Of a stretch of DNA of 64,000 nucleotides, positions 1 through 10,306 are shown one piece after another (positions within the stretch are counted from its first letter, which is position 1; every line of letters starts with the position of its first letter). A program made the translations under genes and the position numbers. The notes beneath the pieces are model-generated. The model had not been told where the DNA came from, made no database searches, and saw only the letters and a program-made list of their open reading frames with translations. The DNA is from an uncultured Bacteroidales bacterium. GTDB taxonomy: Bacteria > Bacteroidota > Bacteroidia > Bacteroidales > P3. The stretch spans positions 1 to 64,000 of the forward strand of contig CAMHDJ010000006.1 in the NCBI GenBank assembly GCA_946183915.1, read 5' to 3'.

Positions 1-391
1 ACACCTTTTCGCCGTCGGCGCTGTAGAGCGGACGCTGGGCGGTGACGCTTACGGCATGTAGCATGGTGCTGCTTTGGAAGATGTCTATCACGCCCAATGC
101 CGTGTCGGGCGGAACTTTGAGACGCTGCCAGTAGGTGTTGTAGCCCACCGCCGAGATGCGCAGCAGGTACTCGCCCGCCGCCACCGCCGAGATGCGCATC
201 GCGCCGCGGTCGTTGGTGGTGCTGCCCGCGACAAACGTGCTGTCCGCCGTCCGCAGCAATACACAGTTAGTAAAAGCCATTGGCTCGCCGCTCTTCGCGT
301 CGCGCAGCGTGCCTGTAACCGAGTTTGTTTGAGCATGGCCAATTATAGTCATAGTAGCCATGGCAAGAGTCAAGAGAATCTTTTTTATCAT
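1..391 (-). CDS. N-terminus of an outer-membrane beta-barrel / TonB-dependent receptor-like protein (partial)
   Basis: Partial: the gene runs off the left edge. Reading from the ATG at 389-391, the protein begins MIKKILLTLAMATM and continues to an Ala-Gln signal-peptidase site (GHAQ), so it is exported. Next comes a carboxypeptidase-regulatory-like beta-sandwich (about residues 22-100: VTGTLRDAKSGEPMAF, then GEYLLRISAVGY). A segment SVTAQRPLYSADGEKV follows, resembling the start of the plug of Bacteroidetes outer-membrane receptors of the 'outer membrane beta-barrel' family. The barrel itself lies outside the window, so TonB dependence cannot be confirmed. An ATG five bases upstream is followed at once by a stop and was not used. 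A promoter-like site lies about 315 bases upstream, giving a long leader. Confidence 0.72.
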   Translation of the reverse strand, partial: MIKKILLTLAMATMTIIGHAQTNSVTGTLRDAKSGEPMAFTNCVLLRTADSTFVAGSTTNDRGAMRISAVAAGEYLLRISAVGYNTYWQRLKVPPDTALGVIDIFQSSTMLHAVSVTAQRPLYSADGEKV

Positions 392-497
392 TTCATTTAT
401 ACATTTATATTTCCCAACTCCCATTGTTCTTTCCAACAACCACAGACAAAAAAGAAGGCGAGCAATCTCGTCTCCTGTCTGCGGTCGTGGAAATTAC

Positions 498-560
498 CTT
501 TTACGGATAGACAAAATGCTCGCTTATCGGCGAGCATTTGCACATTGCCTTCCGTAAAAG
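498..560 (-). repeat. Nested inverted repeat in the leader of the receptor gene
   Basis: Outer arms CTTTTACGGA (498-507) and TCCGTAAAAG (551-560) are exact reverse complements. Inside them AAATGCTCGC (514-523) and GCGAGCATTT (530-539) form a second exact 10-bp stem with a 6-base loop. If transcribed leftwards from the promoter near 707 this gives a two-tier hairpin in the 5' leader. It could be a regulatory RNA structure, a processing site or an attenuator; no known riboswitch class was recognised. Confidence 0.6.
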
Positions 561-706
561 TACCCAGTTTGAAGTTTTCCACGTTTCAGACAGGTCGGGA
601 CAATAGCAAACGCTATGTTATCAAAATCGTTTCAAATCGTTATATCCTTATCATTTATATTATTTACGACTGTTGTTGCTCATATCTTATACATTTCTTA
701 CGGCTG

Positions 707-738
707 CAAAAGTACGACAATTTCGCAATATGACCAAA
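707..738 (-). promoter_or_regulatory. Bacteroidetes-type promoter of the receptor gene
   Basis: On the minus strand TACTTTTG (707-714) matches the -7 box TAnnTTTG and TTTGG near 733-738 fits the -33 element at normal spacing. It would start a leader of roughly 310 bases. Confidence 0.55.
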
Positions 739-859
739 TTTATTTTGTTGACCTACCCTTATGTATCCTTAGTGAAAACATAGCGGAACCTTATTCCGAG
801 GTAGTGTTTGATTAAAGTTTGAGTAAAAGGGGAGTAAAACCTAAGAGGTATGTAGGCGA

Positions 860-1708
860 CTATTCCGGCAGGCGGAAAAGGATTTCTATCGGGTAGTGGT
901 CGGAGATGTAGGGGACGCCATAGTCGCCGTTGAGGGTGCAGAAGCGGAGGACCTTGATGTCGCGGACAAAGAAGTGGTCTATCACCGCGCCTTCGTTCTG
1001 GCCGAAGGCGTTGTAGGTGATGGCGTGGCTGGTGCTGTCGGTCAGGGTGCGGGCATCCTGCATGCCTACGCGGCGGAAGAAGGCGAAGGGGCTGTACTCG
1101 GAGCTGTCGCTTTCGGTGTTCATGTCGCCCCCCACGATGGCGGGCAACTCACCGAGTCGGTTCGCCACGATGTCGCCAACCACCTGGGCGCCGCGGACGC
1201 GGGCGTCGTTGCTCACATGGTCGAGGTGGGTGTTGAGGTAGGCGAACTCCTTGCCGCTCTGGCGGTCGCGGAAGCGGACCACGGTGACGGTGCGGAAGCA
1301 TCCGGCGCCCTCGTACTTCGACGGCACCTCGGGCGTGAGGCTGAGCCAGCGGGTGCTGTCGGACAGCAGCTCCAGCCGCGCGGTGTCGTAGTAGATGGCC
1401 ATGAACTCGCCGGCCTCCATGCCGTCGTCGCGGCCCACGCCCACGCGGCGGTACTGCGGCAGGCAGCTGTCGAGGTACTGCAGCTGGTCAATCAGCGCCT
1501 CCTGCAGGCCCAAGGCCGCGGGCTGCTCCTCGCGCACCATGCGCACCACGGCGTCGCGCCGGTTGGCCCAGCGGTTCTCTCCGTCGATGTCGCCCCAACC
1601 GTTGTAGCGTATGTTGAACGATATGACCTTCAGCTCGTCGCCCTCGTGCCGACAGCCGCAGAGCGACAGCAACACGAGGGCGAGAGACAGGATGCAGAAA
1701 CGTCGCAT
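860..1708 (-). CDS. Lipoprotein of the endonuclease/exonuclease/phosphatase (EEP) family
   Basis: 282 aa. The signal peptide ends in a lipobox (SLCGC), so the mature protein is probably a periplasm- or surface-facing lipoprotein. EEP-fold motifs appear in order: SFNIRY near the start, LGLQEA (metal-binding Glu), YLNTHLDH, VGGDMN and the terminal SDHYP with catalytic His. The family hydrolyses phosphodiester or phosphomonoester bonds; exported Bacteroidetes members are often annotated only as EEP-family hydrolases, and the substrate (nucleic acid, phospholipid or sugar phosphate) cannot be told from the sequence. The ATG directly abuts the stop of the preceding lipoprotein gene, so the two are probably co-transcribed as the end of the ettA-lipoprotein run. 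A second EEP protein is encoded at 19488-20555 but is membrane-anchored rather than a lipoprotein. Confidence 0.88.
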   Translation of the reverse strand: MRRFCILSLALVLLSLCGCRHEGDELKVISFNIRYNGWGDIDGENRWANRRDAVVRMVREEQPAALGLQEALIDQLQYLDSCLPQYRRVGVGRDDGMEAGEFMAIYYDTARLELLSDSTRWLSLTPEVPSKYEGAGCFRTVTVVRFRDRQSGKEFAYLNTHLDHVSNDARVRGAQVVGDIVANRLGELPAIVGGDMNTESDSSEYSPFAFFRRVGMQDARTLTDSTSHAITYNAFGQNEGAVIDHFFVRDIKVLRFCTLNGDYGVPYISDHYPIEILFRLPE

Positions 1709-2218
1709 TTAGCTGATCTGCACTTGATTCTTGGGCACATTGACCCGGAAGGCCAACTCTTTGCCATTCTTCAGCGTGCCATCGAGGGCAACCTCGAATT
1801 CGCTGTTGTCGTAGGTGATGGTGCAGGTGCCTTCGGAGAAGATGGATTCGCCCTCCGGCACGCCTTCCATGCCGCCGAAGAATTGGCCATGGTGCATGTC
1901 AAACGAGAAGTTGAGCGCCATCGCCTCGCCGATGAAGTCGATGTTGTAATGCACATCCTCGGCAGCCACGGTGAGGTCATAGGTGCGGTTAAGGGCCGCC
2001 TGGTCGAGAGTGCCCGAAAGCTGGAAGAGAACTTCCTTGCCCACCGAACCGAACGACACATAGGTGCCTTCGGCATCGCTTGCGGCGCTGCTCGTCATGT
2101 TGTACACCGTGCCGTCGTAGCGGAGCTGGTTGTTCTCGAGGTCGAGCTCGTCCTTGTTGCACGAAGCGAACATCATCGCGGCGGCAGCCACGAACATCAT
2201 CATTTTGATTGCTTTCAT
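1709..2218 (-). CDS. Small lipoprotein, unknown function (paralogue 1)
   Basis: 169 aa. The lipoprotein signal begins MKAIKMMMFV and ends FASC, with Cys as the predicted lipidation site. The mature part begins NKDELDLENNQLRYDGTVYN, is acidic and probably all-beta, with no recognised domain. The neighbour at 2274-2816 has an identical 20-residue signal peptide and a similar start to its mature region (NTLIYDGTTYHL), and the protein at 2854-3375 shares the theme (NEVLFDEVPYSM). The three therefore form a small paralogous family of exported lipoproteins in tandem. Function unknown; the conserved 'xL.YDGTxY' start suggests a shared fold. Confidence 0.75.
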   Translation of the reverse strand: MKAIKMMMFVAAAAMMFASCNKDELDLENNQLRYDGTVYNMTSSAASDAEGTYVSFGSVGKEVLFQLSGTLDQAALNRTYDLTVAAEDVHYNIDFIGEAMALNFSFDMHHGQFFGGMEGVPEGESIFSEGTCTITYDNSEFEVALDGTLKNGKELAFRVNVPKNQVQIS

Positions 2219-2273
2219 TGTATTCTATGTTTTATGGGTTAATAACCAAGTTATAAGTCTGTCGATAACTTTA

Positions 2274-2816
2274 TCAAATCACGTATTCCGGTGTGACAAG
2301 TTTCATCTTCAGTTCCTTGCCGTTGATCAACTTGCAGTCGAGAAGCACGGTGATGGGAGTGCCGTTGTTACTGCCTTCTACACGAAGGGTACCTTCGGTG
2401 ACAACAGGAGTGTCTTCATACTCGGTGCCATTCAACTGGCCACCGCAGTAGGTTCTGCCATTATCCCTGTGGCCAAAAGCAGCGCAGGTGAGAACCGGGC
2501 CGATGAAGGCCAGCTCGTAAGCCTCTCCTTCATTCAGATTGGCAAGGTCGCGGGTCTTGTTCCAGTCATCGCCTACGATATGGAAGTGGTCAACCGTGAT
2601 AATAGGGTTCCCTTCCTGCTGTTCCACCGACATTGCCGTGACCAGAGTGAGGCCAGGATGGAAGTAGTTGATTGCCATTTGTGACTGATTCAGATGGTAG
2701 GTTGTACCGTCGTAGATTAATGTGTTGTCGGCCAAATCTTCGACATTTTCTTTACCGCACGAGGCGAACATCATCGCGGCGGCAGCCACGAACATCATCA
2801 TTTTGATTGCTTTCAT
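2274..2816 (-). CDS. Small lipoprotein, unknown function (paralogue 2)
   Basis: 180 aa from the ATG at 2814-2816. An upstream in-frame start exists but would add 30 residues before a perfect lipoprotein signal, so it was rejected. The signal peptide is residue-for-residue the same as that of the gene at 1709-2218, whereas the mature domains have diverged (GKENVEDLADNTLIYDG...). The C-terminal half contains EGTLRVEGSNNGTPITVLLDCKLINGKELKMKL, echoing 'DGTLKNGKELAFRV' of paralogue 1. This supports a common ancestor and a shared beta-rich fold. No catalytic motif seen; function unknown. Probably co-transcribed with its neighbours. Confidence 0.75.
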   Translation of the reverse strand: MKAIKMMMFVAAAAMMFASCGKENVEDLADNTLIYDGTTYHLNQSQMAINYFHPGLTLVTAMSVEQQEGNPIITVDHFHIVGDDWNKTRDLANLNEGEAYELAFIGPVLTCAAFGHRDNGRTYCGGQLNGTEYEDTPVVTEGTLRVEGSNNGTPITVLLDCKLINGKELKMKLVTPEYVI

Positions 2817-2853
2817 GTTATTAAATGTTTTAAATGGGTAATTGATGTCATAT

Positions 2854-3375
2854 TTACCTGATGTCGGCATCCGGCAGCGAGAGGCGCATCTTGACCGCGT
2901 GGCCATTCATGAGGATGGCGTCCAGTTCGACCAGACGCGTGGCGGCCGTATGTGTCACGCGGAGCCATCCGGAGCTGAACACGCGCGAGTTCTCGCCGTC
3001 CAGCACCCCGTCGGCCGACGAATGCTGGCAGTAGTACTGGAAGTTGCACAGCCCGTGCATCTCCAGTCCGAAGCTCAGGCTGTCGGTGCCCGTGGGTTGC
3101 GTGAGGTCGAAGGTGCGGCCTTCCATGGCGGGGTAGATGCGGAAATTGGCCAGGGTGACCATCGGCGTGCCAGCGGCCGACACCTCGTCGGAGAAGGCGT
3201 TGACCATGATAAACTGCTGGTACTGCTTGGCGACATAGTACATGCTGTAGGGCACCTCGTCGAAGAGCACCTCGTTGTCGCGCACCTCGCCCTCCTCGCG
3301 GCCGCAGCCGACGGCCACAACCATCGCCATCGCCGCCACGAGCGTCATCAGTATGCCTTTCTTTTTCATTGCCAT
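2854..3375 (-). CDS. Small lipoprotein, unknown function (paralogue 3)
   Basis: 173 aa. The lipoprotein signal ends VAVGC; the start may be the ATG at 3375 or two codons later (MKKKG). The mature part begins GREEGEVRDNEVLFDEVPYSMYY, and the C-terminal half has a 'LDAILMNGHAVKMRLSLPD' stretch matching the ends of paralogues 1 and 2 (NGKEL..K/R). It is therefore a third, more distant member of the same lipoprotein family. It begins 14 bases after the stop of ettA on the same strand, so it may be read through from ettA or use its own promoter. Function unknown. Confidence 0.72.
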   Translation of the reverse strand: MAMKKKGILMTLVAAMAMVVAVGCGREEGEVRDNEVLFDEVPYSMYYVAKQYQQFIMVNAFSDEVSAAGTPMVTLANFRIYPAMEGRTFDLTQPTGTDSLSFGLEMHGLCNFQYYCQHSSADGVLDGENSRVFSSGWLRVTHTAATRLVELDAILMNGHAVKMRLSLPDADIR

Positions 3376-3388
3376 CGTGTTGCAGGTG

Positions 3389-5059
<1,671 letters not shown>

Positions 5060-5150
5060 ATTGTATTCTCTTTACCTAGGTAACGTACTATTTGTCGATT
5101 TATTGTATCGCCTCTCATCATTAATCGCATCCGGCAACTGCAGAAAACCT

Positions 5151-5178
5151 TATATATTCTTCTATAGAAGAATATATA
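5151..5178. repeat. 28-base perfect palindrome
   Basis: The half-site TATATATTCTTCTA (5151-5164) is followed directly by its exact reverse complement (5165-5178), with no spacer. It could be an operator for a dimeric regulator of the divergent genes or a cruciform-forming site. There is no T-tract on either side to suggest a terminator. Confidence 0.7.
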
Positions 5179-5535
5179 CCACCCAGTATCTCGCAACCGG
5201 CAACCCTATACCAACGCCGTACCAACCCTATACCAACTCTATGGTGATACGCTGATGCCGCCCGGTTGCCGCCATCTTTCTTCCCTGATGATTTCCTCTT
5301 GCAGGACACGAAAAGAGCATGCGTATAGAGACTTGCCACGGCGCAGACACGGCGCCACCAGCACCCTTCGTAGCCAGGATCCTGTCTCCCCTTTTTCCAA
5401 AATTGTATGTATGAGGAGGCTATCCAACCCTCACAAAGACACTAGAAGCCGCACAAACCAGCACCACTATTTATTTGGTTTACACAGAAATAGCGAAACG
5501 GTTACAAATTCGGTGGTAGTATCAAAAAAAATGTG

Positions 5536-5543
5536 TAAATTTG
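5536..5543 (+). promoter_or_regulatory. -7 box of the TIR/RyR operon promoter
   Basis: TAAATTTG followed by C matches the Bacteroidetes -7 consensus TAnnTTTG. It sits about 30-70 bases before the two candidate starts of the first operon gene, and the DNA upstream is AT-rich. Confidence 0.6.
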
Positions 5544-5611
5544 CACGTCGAAACAACAGAACTATCGTCATGAATTGTCTATACCGAACGAAACTCACCT
5601 TGGGGGAAAAA

Positions 5612-7441
5612 ATGTCCAGACGACCCACCGCCATCCTGTGGATACTGCTGGTCATCGTGGCGGTGGTTATTACCGCCAGTATTATTCCCTGGAAATTCAA
5701 CTACTGGAAGGCCATTGGGTCGCTACTCTCTCCCGTACCCATGTATCAGGACAGCCATCGCCACATCCTAAAATTCATCCTCTACCTGCTGGGCACCATA
5801 TTCTTCTCGGGCGGCGTCATCGCCATCGTTAACAACTTCATCCGCACGACGGGCGAACGATATGTCAACGGCACCGCCAGATACCGGTTCCGGGGCCATG
5901 TTCTCTTCCTCGGTTTCGACCCCTTGATGATCGGAACTCTGCGCAACGAGATTGATTCTGCTGCTGTGCAGCATAGCGACATCGTGGTGGCCGTGCCGGA
6001 CCAAGTGGCCTCGGTTCGCAACGAGATCCACCGCCATCTCTCCACCGAGCAGGCCCGACGGGTGATCTTCATCCGTTGTTCCCGCATCAACGTCGACGAC
6101 CTGCGGAAGCTGGCTTGGGCAAAGAAAGCCCGAAAGATCTTCATCATCGGCCAGCCCGACGAAGAGACCCACGACACGTTGAACCTAAAATGCCTGGGTC
6201 TCCTGGCCGCCATCTATCCACAGCAAGGTGTAGAGACGCCGGCGCCGTGCTACTACTACCTTCGCAACCAGTCGACATTCTATATGATCCACCGGATAGA
6301 GTACAGGCCCGAGAGCCTCCGGAAGCACATACTCCAAGCCGGCCTCGCGTTCGACAAGAAATCTGTCGGACAGTTCCTTAAGGCCAGCGAACCGTTCAAC
6401 TTCCACGAGAGCATCGCACGCCATGTACTTTTTAGCGACAACTATATGTCGGGCGATGCTTTGAGGCTGAACGCCGTCGCCGGCGATCCGCATGTGGTCA
6501 TCTACGGCATGACCCCCATGGGCACCGCTTTGATGCGCGACGTGCTGATGACGCAGCATTTCCCGGGACGGCGCCTGCACGTCACCATGATCGACGAGAA
6601 CGCCCGCGCCGAGATGCACAACCTCATCGGACGTCACCGTCCCTTCTTCGAGAACTGCCACTACACGTTCAACGACCTGACCACTGAAACGACAGCCGAT
6701 GACCACCCGGCCCAGCTCGACTTCCTCGATGTCGACGTCGACTTCATCCAGTGCGATGCGTCCCACCCCCGGCTGACGGACTACCTCCGCGAATGTGCCA
6801 GCCGCGAGAAAGGCACGCTGGCCATAGCCATCTGCACCCAAGACTCGCCTCGAAACATGGCCCTGGCCCTCTACATGCCCCGCATCGTGTTCGAGAACAA
6901 AGTACCCATCTGGGTCTATCAGACAGGCGACAACAGCATGAACGCTTTTGTGGAAAACGACGATCAAAACAACCTCTATAGCAGCATCCGGGTCTTCTCG
7001 ACGATGGACTACGGCATCTCCGACCGCCGAACGTCGTGGCAATGGCAGTTGGCCCAGGCCGTCAGCGACAACTACGCCCAGAAGCACCCCTTCGACCCCG
7101 ACTACCGGTGGGAGTTCCTCCAGCCGATGCACCGCTGGTCGTCGCTCTACGGCGCCATCTCCAAGATCTCCATGCTACACAACCTCGGCCAAGACCACAC
7201 CCCCATCCTGCTGACCAACGAGGAGCGCACACAGCTGGCCCTGGCCGAACACAACCGTTGGAACACCGAGAAGCTTCTCAACGGCTGGGAACCGGCCGCG
7301 CCCGGCGAGGGGAAGACCCTGTTCAGACACGACAAAATCGTGGATTACCGCCACCTTGACGAAGCATCGAAAGAAAAAGACAAAGAGCAGACCGACGCCG
7401 TCGTCAAGGAGTTGAACCGGCCGGGGAAAGTCGCCAAATAG
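5612..7441 (+). CDS. Two-TM protein with TrkA-N-like Rossmann segments and C-terminal RyR domain
   Basis: 609 aa from the ATG at 5612; an in-frame ATG at 5570 would add 14 residues. Two N-terminal membrane helices (about 6-27 and 52-73) are followed by a cytoplasmic part. That part holds two Rossmann/TrkA-N-like segments: RGHVLFLGFDPL at 95-106, and PHVVIYGMTPMGTALMRD at 293-310 followed by VTMIDEN. At about 541-600 an RyR-like motif appears (LALAEHNRW...LLNGWEP...KIVDYRHL). No K+-channel selectivity filter (TVGYG-like) is present, so it is not an obvious channel. TrkA-N/RCK folds bind NAD(H) or nucleotides. As the first gene of an operon, 11 bases before a TIR-WD40 gene, it is a plausible membrane-located sensor or effector. 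The two other RyR domains downstream are clearer than this one. Function otherwise unknown. Confidence 0.78.
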   Translation: MSRRPTAILWILLVIVAVVITASIIPWKFNYWKAIGSLLSPVPMYQDSHRHILKFILYLLGTIFFSGGVIAIVNNFIRTTGERYVNGTARYRFRGHVLFLGFDPLMIGTLRNEIDSAAVQHSDIVVAVPDQVASVRNEIHRHLSTEQARRVIFIRCSRINVDDLRKLAWAKKARKIFIIGQPDEETHDTLNLKCLGLLAAIYPQQGVETPAPCYYYLRNQSTFYMIHRIEYRPESLRKHILQAGLAFDKKSVGQFLKASEPFNFHESIARHVLFSDNYMSGDALRLNAVAGDPHVVIYGMTPMGTALMRDVLMTQHFPGRRLHVTMIDENARAEMHNLIGRHRPFFENCHYTFNDLTTETTADDHPAQLDFLDVDVDFIQCDASHPRLTDYLRECASREKGTLAIAICTQDSPRNMALALYMPRIVFENKVPIWVYQTGDNSMNAFVENDDQNNLYSSIRVFSTMDYGISDRRTSWQWQLAQAVSDNYAQKHPFDPDYRWEFLQPMHRWSSLYGAISKISMLHNLGQDHTPILLTNEERTQLALAEHNRWNTEKLLNGWEPAAPGEGKTLFRHDKIVDYRHLDEASKEKDKEQTDAVVKELNRPGKVAK

Positions 7442-7452
7442 CCAACGCCGAT

Positions 7453-10233
7453 ATGGAAAAGACCAGAGAATTCTACGCATTCATAAGCTACAAGCGCGAG
7501 GACGAGAAGTGGGCGAAGTGGCTGCAGGACAAGTTGGAGCACTACAAGTTCCCGACCAACCTGAACGGCCGTACCGACCTGCCGAAGGAAATACGGCCCA
7601 CATTCCGCGACGTCACCAACCTGGAGCCTGGCCTTTTGGAAGAGAGGATCGACGCAGCTCTCCACAACTCGCAGTGGTTGATTGTGGTCTGCTCGCCGCG
7701 CAGTGCCCAAAGCCCGTGGGTGTGCAAGGAAGCCCAGTCGTTCATCGATCAGGGACGTTCCGACCGGATCATCCCCTTTGTCATCGAAGGCACCCCATTC
7801 TCCAACGACATAGCCACCGAGTGCTATCCCGATGCCTTGCGCAGCCTCACCGGCAGCCAGGAACTCCTCGCCGCCAACATCAACGAGATGGGACGCGACG
7901 CCGCCGTCATCAAGGTGGTGGCATGTATGTTCGGCCTGCGATTCGACACCCTCTGGCAGCGCCACGAGCGACAGAAACGCCGCCGCCGCAATTGGATCAT
8001 CGCCGCCGTGACAGCCTTCGTCCTCGCGGTGCTGGGCGTAGCAGGATATATACTACATTTGAATAACCAGCTGAGCATTGAAAAGCGTGAAGCATTAGCA
8101 GCCAAAAGGAATGCGGAAGAACAACGTGATAGAGCAGATAGTGAGAAAACGAGAGCTGAGCACGCAGAAGATAGCATACGTTATCAATACAACATTATAG
8201 AACAAACCAATGCTGATCTTAAAATGACAATTGATGCCAAATCCTTGGCTCAATCTCGTGCAGCTGCAAAAGTTTGCGAATCCATTATCAAGGATGGTAA
8301 TTCGATCTTAGCCATGAAAATAGCAACTGCAGCATTAAAGGTTGCTTATACTCCAGATGCAGAAAGATCTTTGAGAAATGCAACAGACATTCAAGATATT
8401 ATTGTTACAGTACCAAATAATCGAGTAAAACACTGTTCTGCCAGTCTTGATAGTAAAAAAATTGTTTGTACAGATGGGAATGATATAATGGTATGGGATG
8501 CTACTACGGGCAAGAATAAATATTCATTAAAAGGGCATCGGGCTACTATTAATTATGTTGTATTCGGAAGAAATGACAACACAATCCTTTCTGCTTCAAA
8601 TGACAAAACCATTCGTATATGGGACACTAAAAATCAAAAGTGCACCGACACATTAATTGGACATACTTCAGCAGTAAAAACCGCCACATTCAATAAAGAT
8701 AATACGCAAATTGTTTCTTCATCAACAGACAAAACCGCAAGAATATGGAATGTCAAAACAAAAAAATGTGAGATTATATTGTCCGGCCATACAGAATGGC
8801 TGACTTCTGCAAATTTCAGTTATAATGGAAAACATATAGTCACATCCTCATGGGATAAGTCTATTAGGATATGGGATTCTGAAAATGGAGTCTGTATTGA
8901 TACACTATTAGGCCATTCTAAACCTGTACTATACGCGACATTCAGCCCTGACGGCAAACTTATTGCATCTACTTCTTACGATAATACAATACGTTTATGG
9001 GATGCTGCAACTGGTCAATGCATTGACACTATATATTGGAAACCTAATGCAAGGATGGTAAACTTTGACAAAACCAGTAAATACATTATTGCTCCAAGTG
9101 GCACTCTCATTCATGTATGGAAAATAGAAAACAATAATACTCAAATAGAAAATACGTTTATTGGACATACAAGTGCCGTCAATTCTGCATTTTTCCTTAA
9201 TGATAAGTTAGATATTATATCAGCATCTGATGATCATTCTATCCGTATTCATCGCTGGAACAAAAGCTGTAACGTACATAATCTATATGGACAACTTGGA
9301 TGCACAAATGTTTCTTTTAGCCCATCTGGTAAATGTATTTTAGCCGCATCTACCAGTGGCAAAATATGTTTATGGAACGCTAATACATATAAAATCATAG
9401 ACAGCATATCTATTGAAGATGAAGGGTTTATCCATTGCGATTTTTTTACTGACAGCGTTTTTTATACGGCCTCTAGACGAACACTTCGGTTTTGGAATGC
9501 TTACCCCTTAAAAGTGAGCACCACACATAACGCTATAATAGAAGACTTTGTAGATATACATCCCAATAGACTTTATATCATATCGAGAGATTGGTATAAA
9601 AATAATATTATTTCGGTTTTTGACTTGGCAAACAATAATTATTGCCAACCGCTAATTGGACACGATAAAAGAGTTAACGATGCAGCATTTAGCCCTAATG
9701 GGGAAACTATAGCATCTGTTTCTACTGACAAAACCATTCGATTATGGGACTTTAAAAAAAAGAAATGTATAAGAATTATTCAAACGCCCCATGAACTATA
9801 CCGTATAAAATTCAGCAATAATGGTAAATATATTGTAGTGAGTAACATCGGCATAAATTATATTAATTCAATATTTGTTTATGACATTTCATCCTCAAAG
9901 TGTATACAACAATTCAAAGGACATACTAATGGCATTGAGCATGTCGAATTTAGCCCGAATGACAAATATATTATTTCAACATCTGACGATAAAACTGTAC
10001 GTGTTTGGGATGTAAAAACTGGCTATTGTATTAGTGTATTTCATGGACACTTGTCTGACGTCAGGAATGCCCAATTTAATGACAATGAGGACAAGATTGT
10101 TTCTGGTGACTTTATGGGTGGGGTGAAAGTATGGGATTTCCCTCGGCTGAAGGATATTATACAGCAATCACTTGAGCGCTTCAAAAACAATCCTCTCACT
10201 CCAGAGGAACGGCTCGAATACTACCTGGATTAA
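7453..10233 (+). CDS. Membrane-anchored TIR domain protein with WD40 repeats
   Basis: 926 aa. The N-terminal TIR domain (about 5-160) begins FYAFISYKREDEKWA. It includes the SPRSAQSPWVCKEAQ motif, in which Glu93 aligns with the catalytic Glu of NAD+-cleaving TIR domains. A basic stretch (RQKRRRRN, 173-180) precedes one membrane helix (about 180-201), then a charged coiled coil (205-260). From about residue 318 to 905 there are at least ten WD40 repeats (GHTSAVKTATF...DKTARIWN type), forming one or two propellers. The expected arrangement is TIR and propeller joined through a single membrane pass. Bacterial TIR proteins commonly act in anti-phage or cell-death systems by consuming NAD+ or making cyclic ADP-ribose-like signals; WD40 domains typically sense or scaffold. 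Composition changes abruptly near codon 197, from GC-rich to AT-rich, suggesting a swapped sensor cassette. Confidence 0.88.
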   Translation: MEKTREFYAFISYKREDEKWAKWLQDKLEHYKFPTNLNGRTDLPKEIRPTFRDVTNLEPGLLEERIDAALHNSQWLIVVCSPRSAQSPWVCKEAQSFIDQGRSDRIIPFVIEGTPFSNDIATECYPDALRSLTGSQELLAANINEMGRDAAVIKVVACMFGLRFDTLWQRHERQKRRRRNWIIAAVTAFVLAVLGVAGYILHLNNQLSIEKREALAAKRNAEEQRDRADSEKTRAEHAEDSIRYQYNIIEQTNADLKMTIDAKSLAQSRAAAKVCESIIKDGNSILAMKIATAALKVAYTPDAERSLRNATDIQDIIVTVPNNRVKHCSASLDSKKIVCTDGNDIMVWDATTGKNKYSLKGHRATINYVVFGRNDNTILSASNDKTIRIWDTKNQKCTDTLIGHTSAVKTATFNKDNTQIVSSSTDKTARIWNVKTKKCEIILSGHTEWLTSANFSYNGKHIVTSSWDKSIRIWDSENGVCIDTLLGHSKPVLYATFSPDGKLIASTSYDNTIRLWDAATGQCIDTIYWKPNARMVNFDKTSKYIIAPSGTLIHVWKIENNNTQIENTFIGHTSAVNSAFFLNDKLDIISASDDHSIRIHRWNKSCNVHNLYGQLGCTNVSFSPSGKCILAASTSGKICLWNANTYKIIDSISIEDEGFIHCDFFTDSVFYTASRRTLRFWNAYPLKVSTTHNAIIEDFVDIHPNRLYIISRDWYKNNIISVFDLANNNYCQPLIGHDKRVNDAAFSPNGETIASVSTDKTIRLWDFKKKKCIRIIQTPHELYRIKFSNNGKYIVVSNIGINYINSIFVYDISSSKCIQQFKGHTNGIEHVEFSPNDKYIISTSDDKTVRVWDVKTGYCISVFHGHLSDVRNAQFNDNEDKIVSGDFMGGVKVWDFPRLKDIIQQSLERFKNNPLTPEERLEYYLD

Positions 10234-10306
10234 TAAATCATTGCTCCATAATCAAATACAGTTTACACAACACTTTATCCTAAACAATCCGATAATCAAA
10301 AAAAGT

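Larger units (their letters stand above)
392..859. other. Intergenic region with long structured leader
   Basis: No convincing gene; the short open frames here lack family resemblance and the DNA is AT-richer than the flanking genes. It holds the minus-strand promoter at 707-738 and a nested inverted repeat at 498-560 that would lie in the leader RNA of the receptor gene. Nothing else was recognised. Confidence 0.5.
5060..5569. other. Divergent intergenic region upstream of the TIR/RyR operon
   Basis: About 500 bases between the divergent ettA and RyR/TrkA-N genes. It contains a perfect palindrome (5151-5178), two copies of CCCTATACCAAC (near 5204 and 5226) and the plus-strand promoter at 5536-5543. 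An open frame reaches upstream into this DNA but shows no protein-like features before the promoter, so it is taken as non-coding. Confidence 0.5.

Noticed and set aside
5255..5611. Upstream extension of the RyR/TrkA-N frame
   Set aside because: Crosses the promoter box at 5536 and shows no protein-like pattern; starts at 5570/5612 are preferred.
5612..7441. K+ channel identity for the RyR/TrkA-N protein
   Set aside because: Two TM helices and Rossmann segments are present but no selectivity-filter motif (TVGYG-like) is found.
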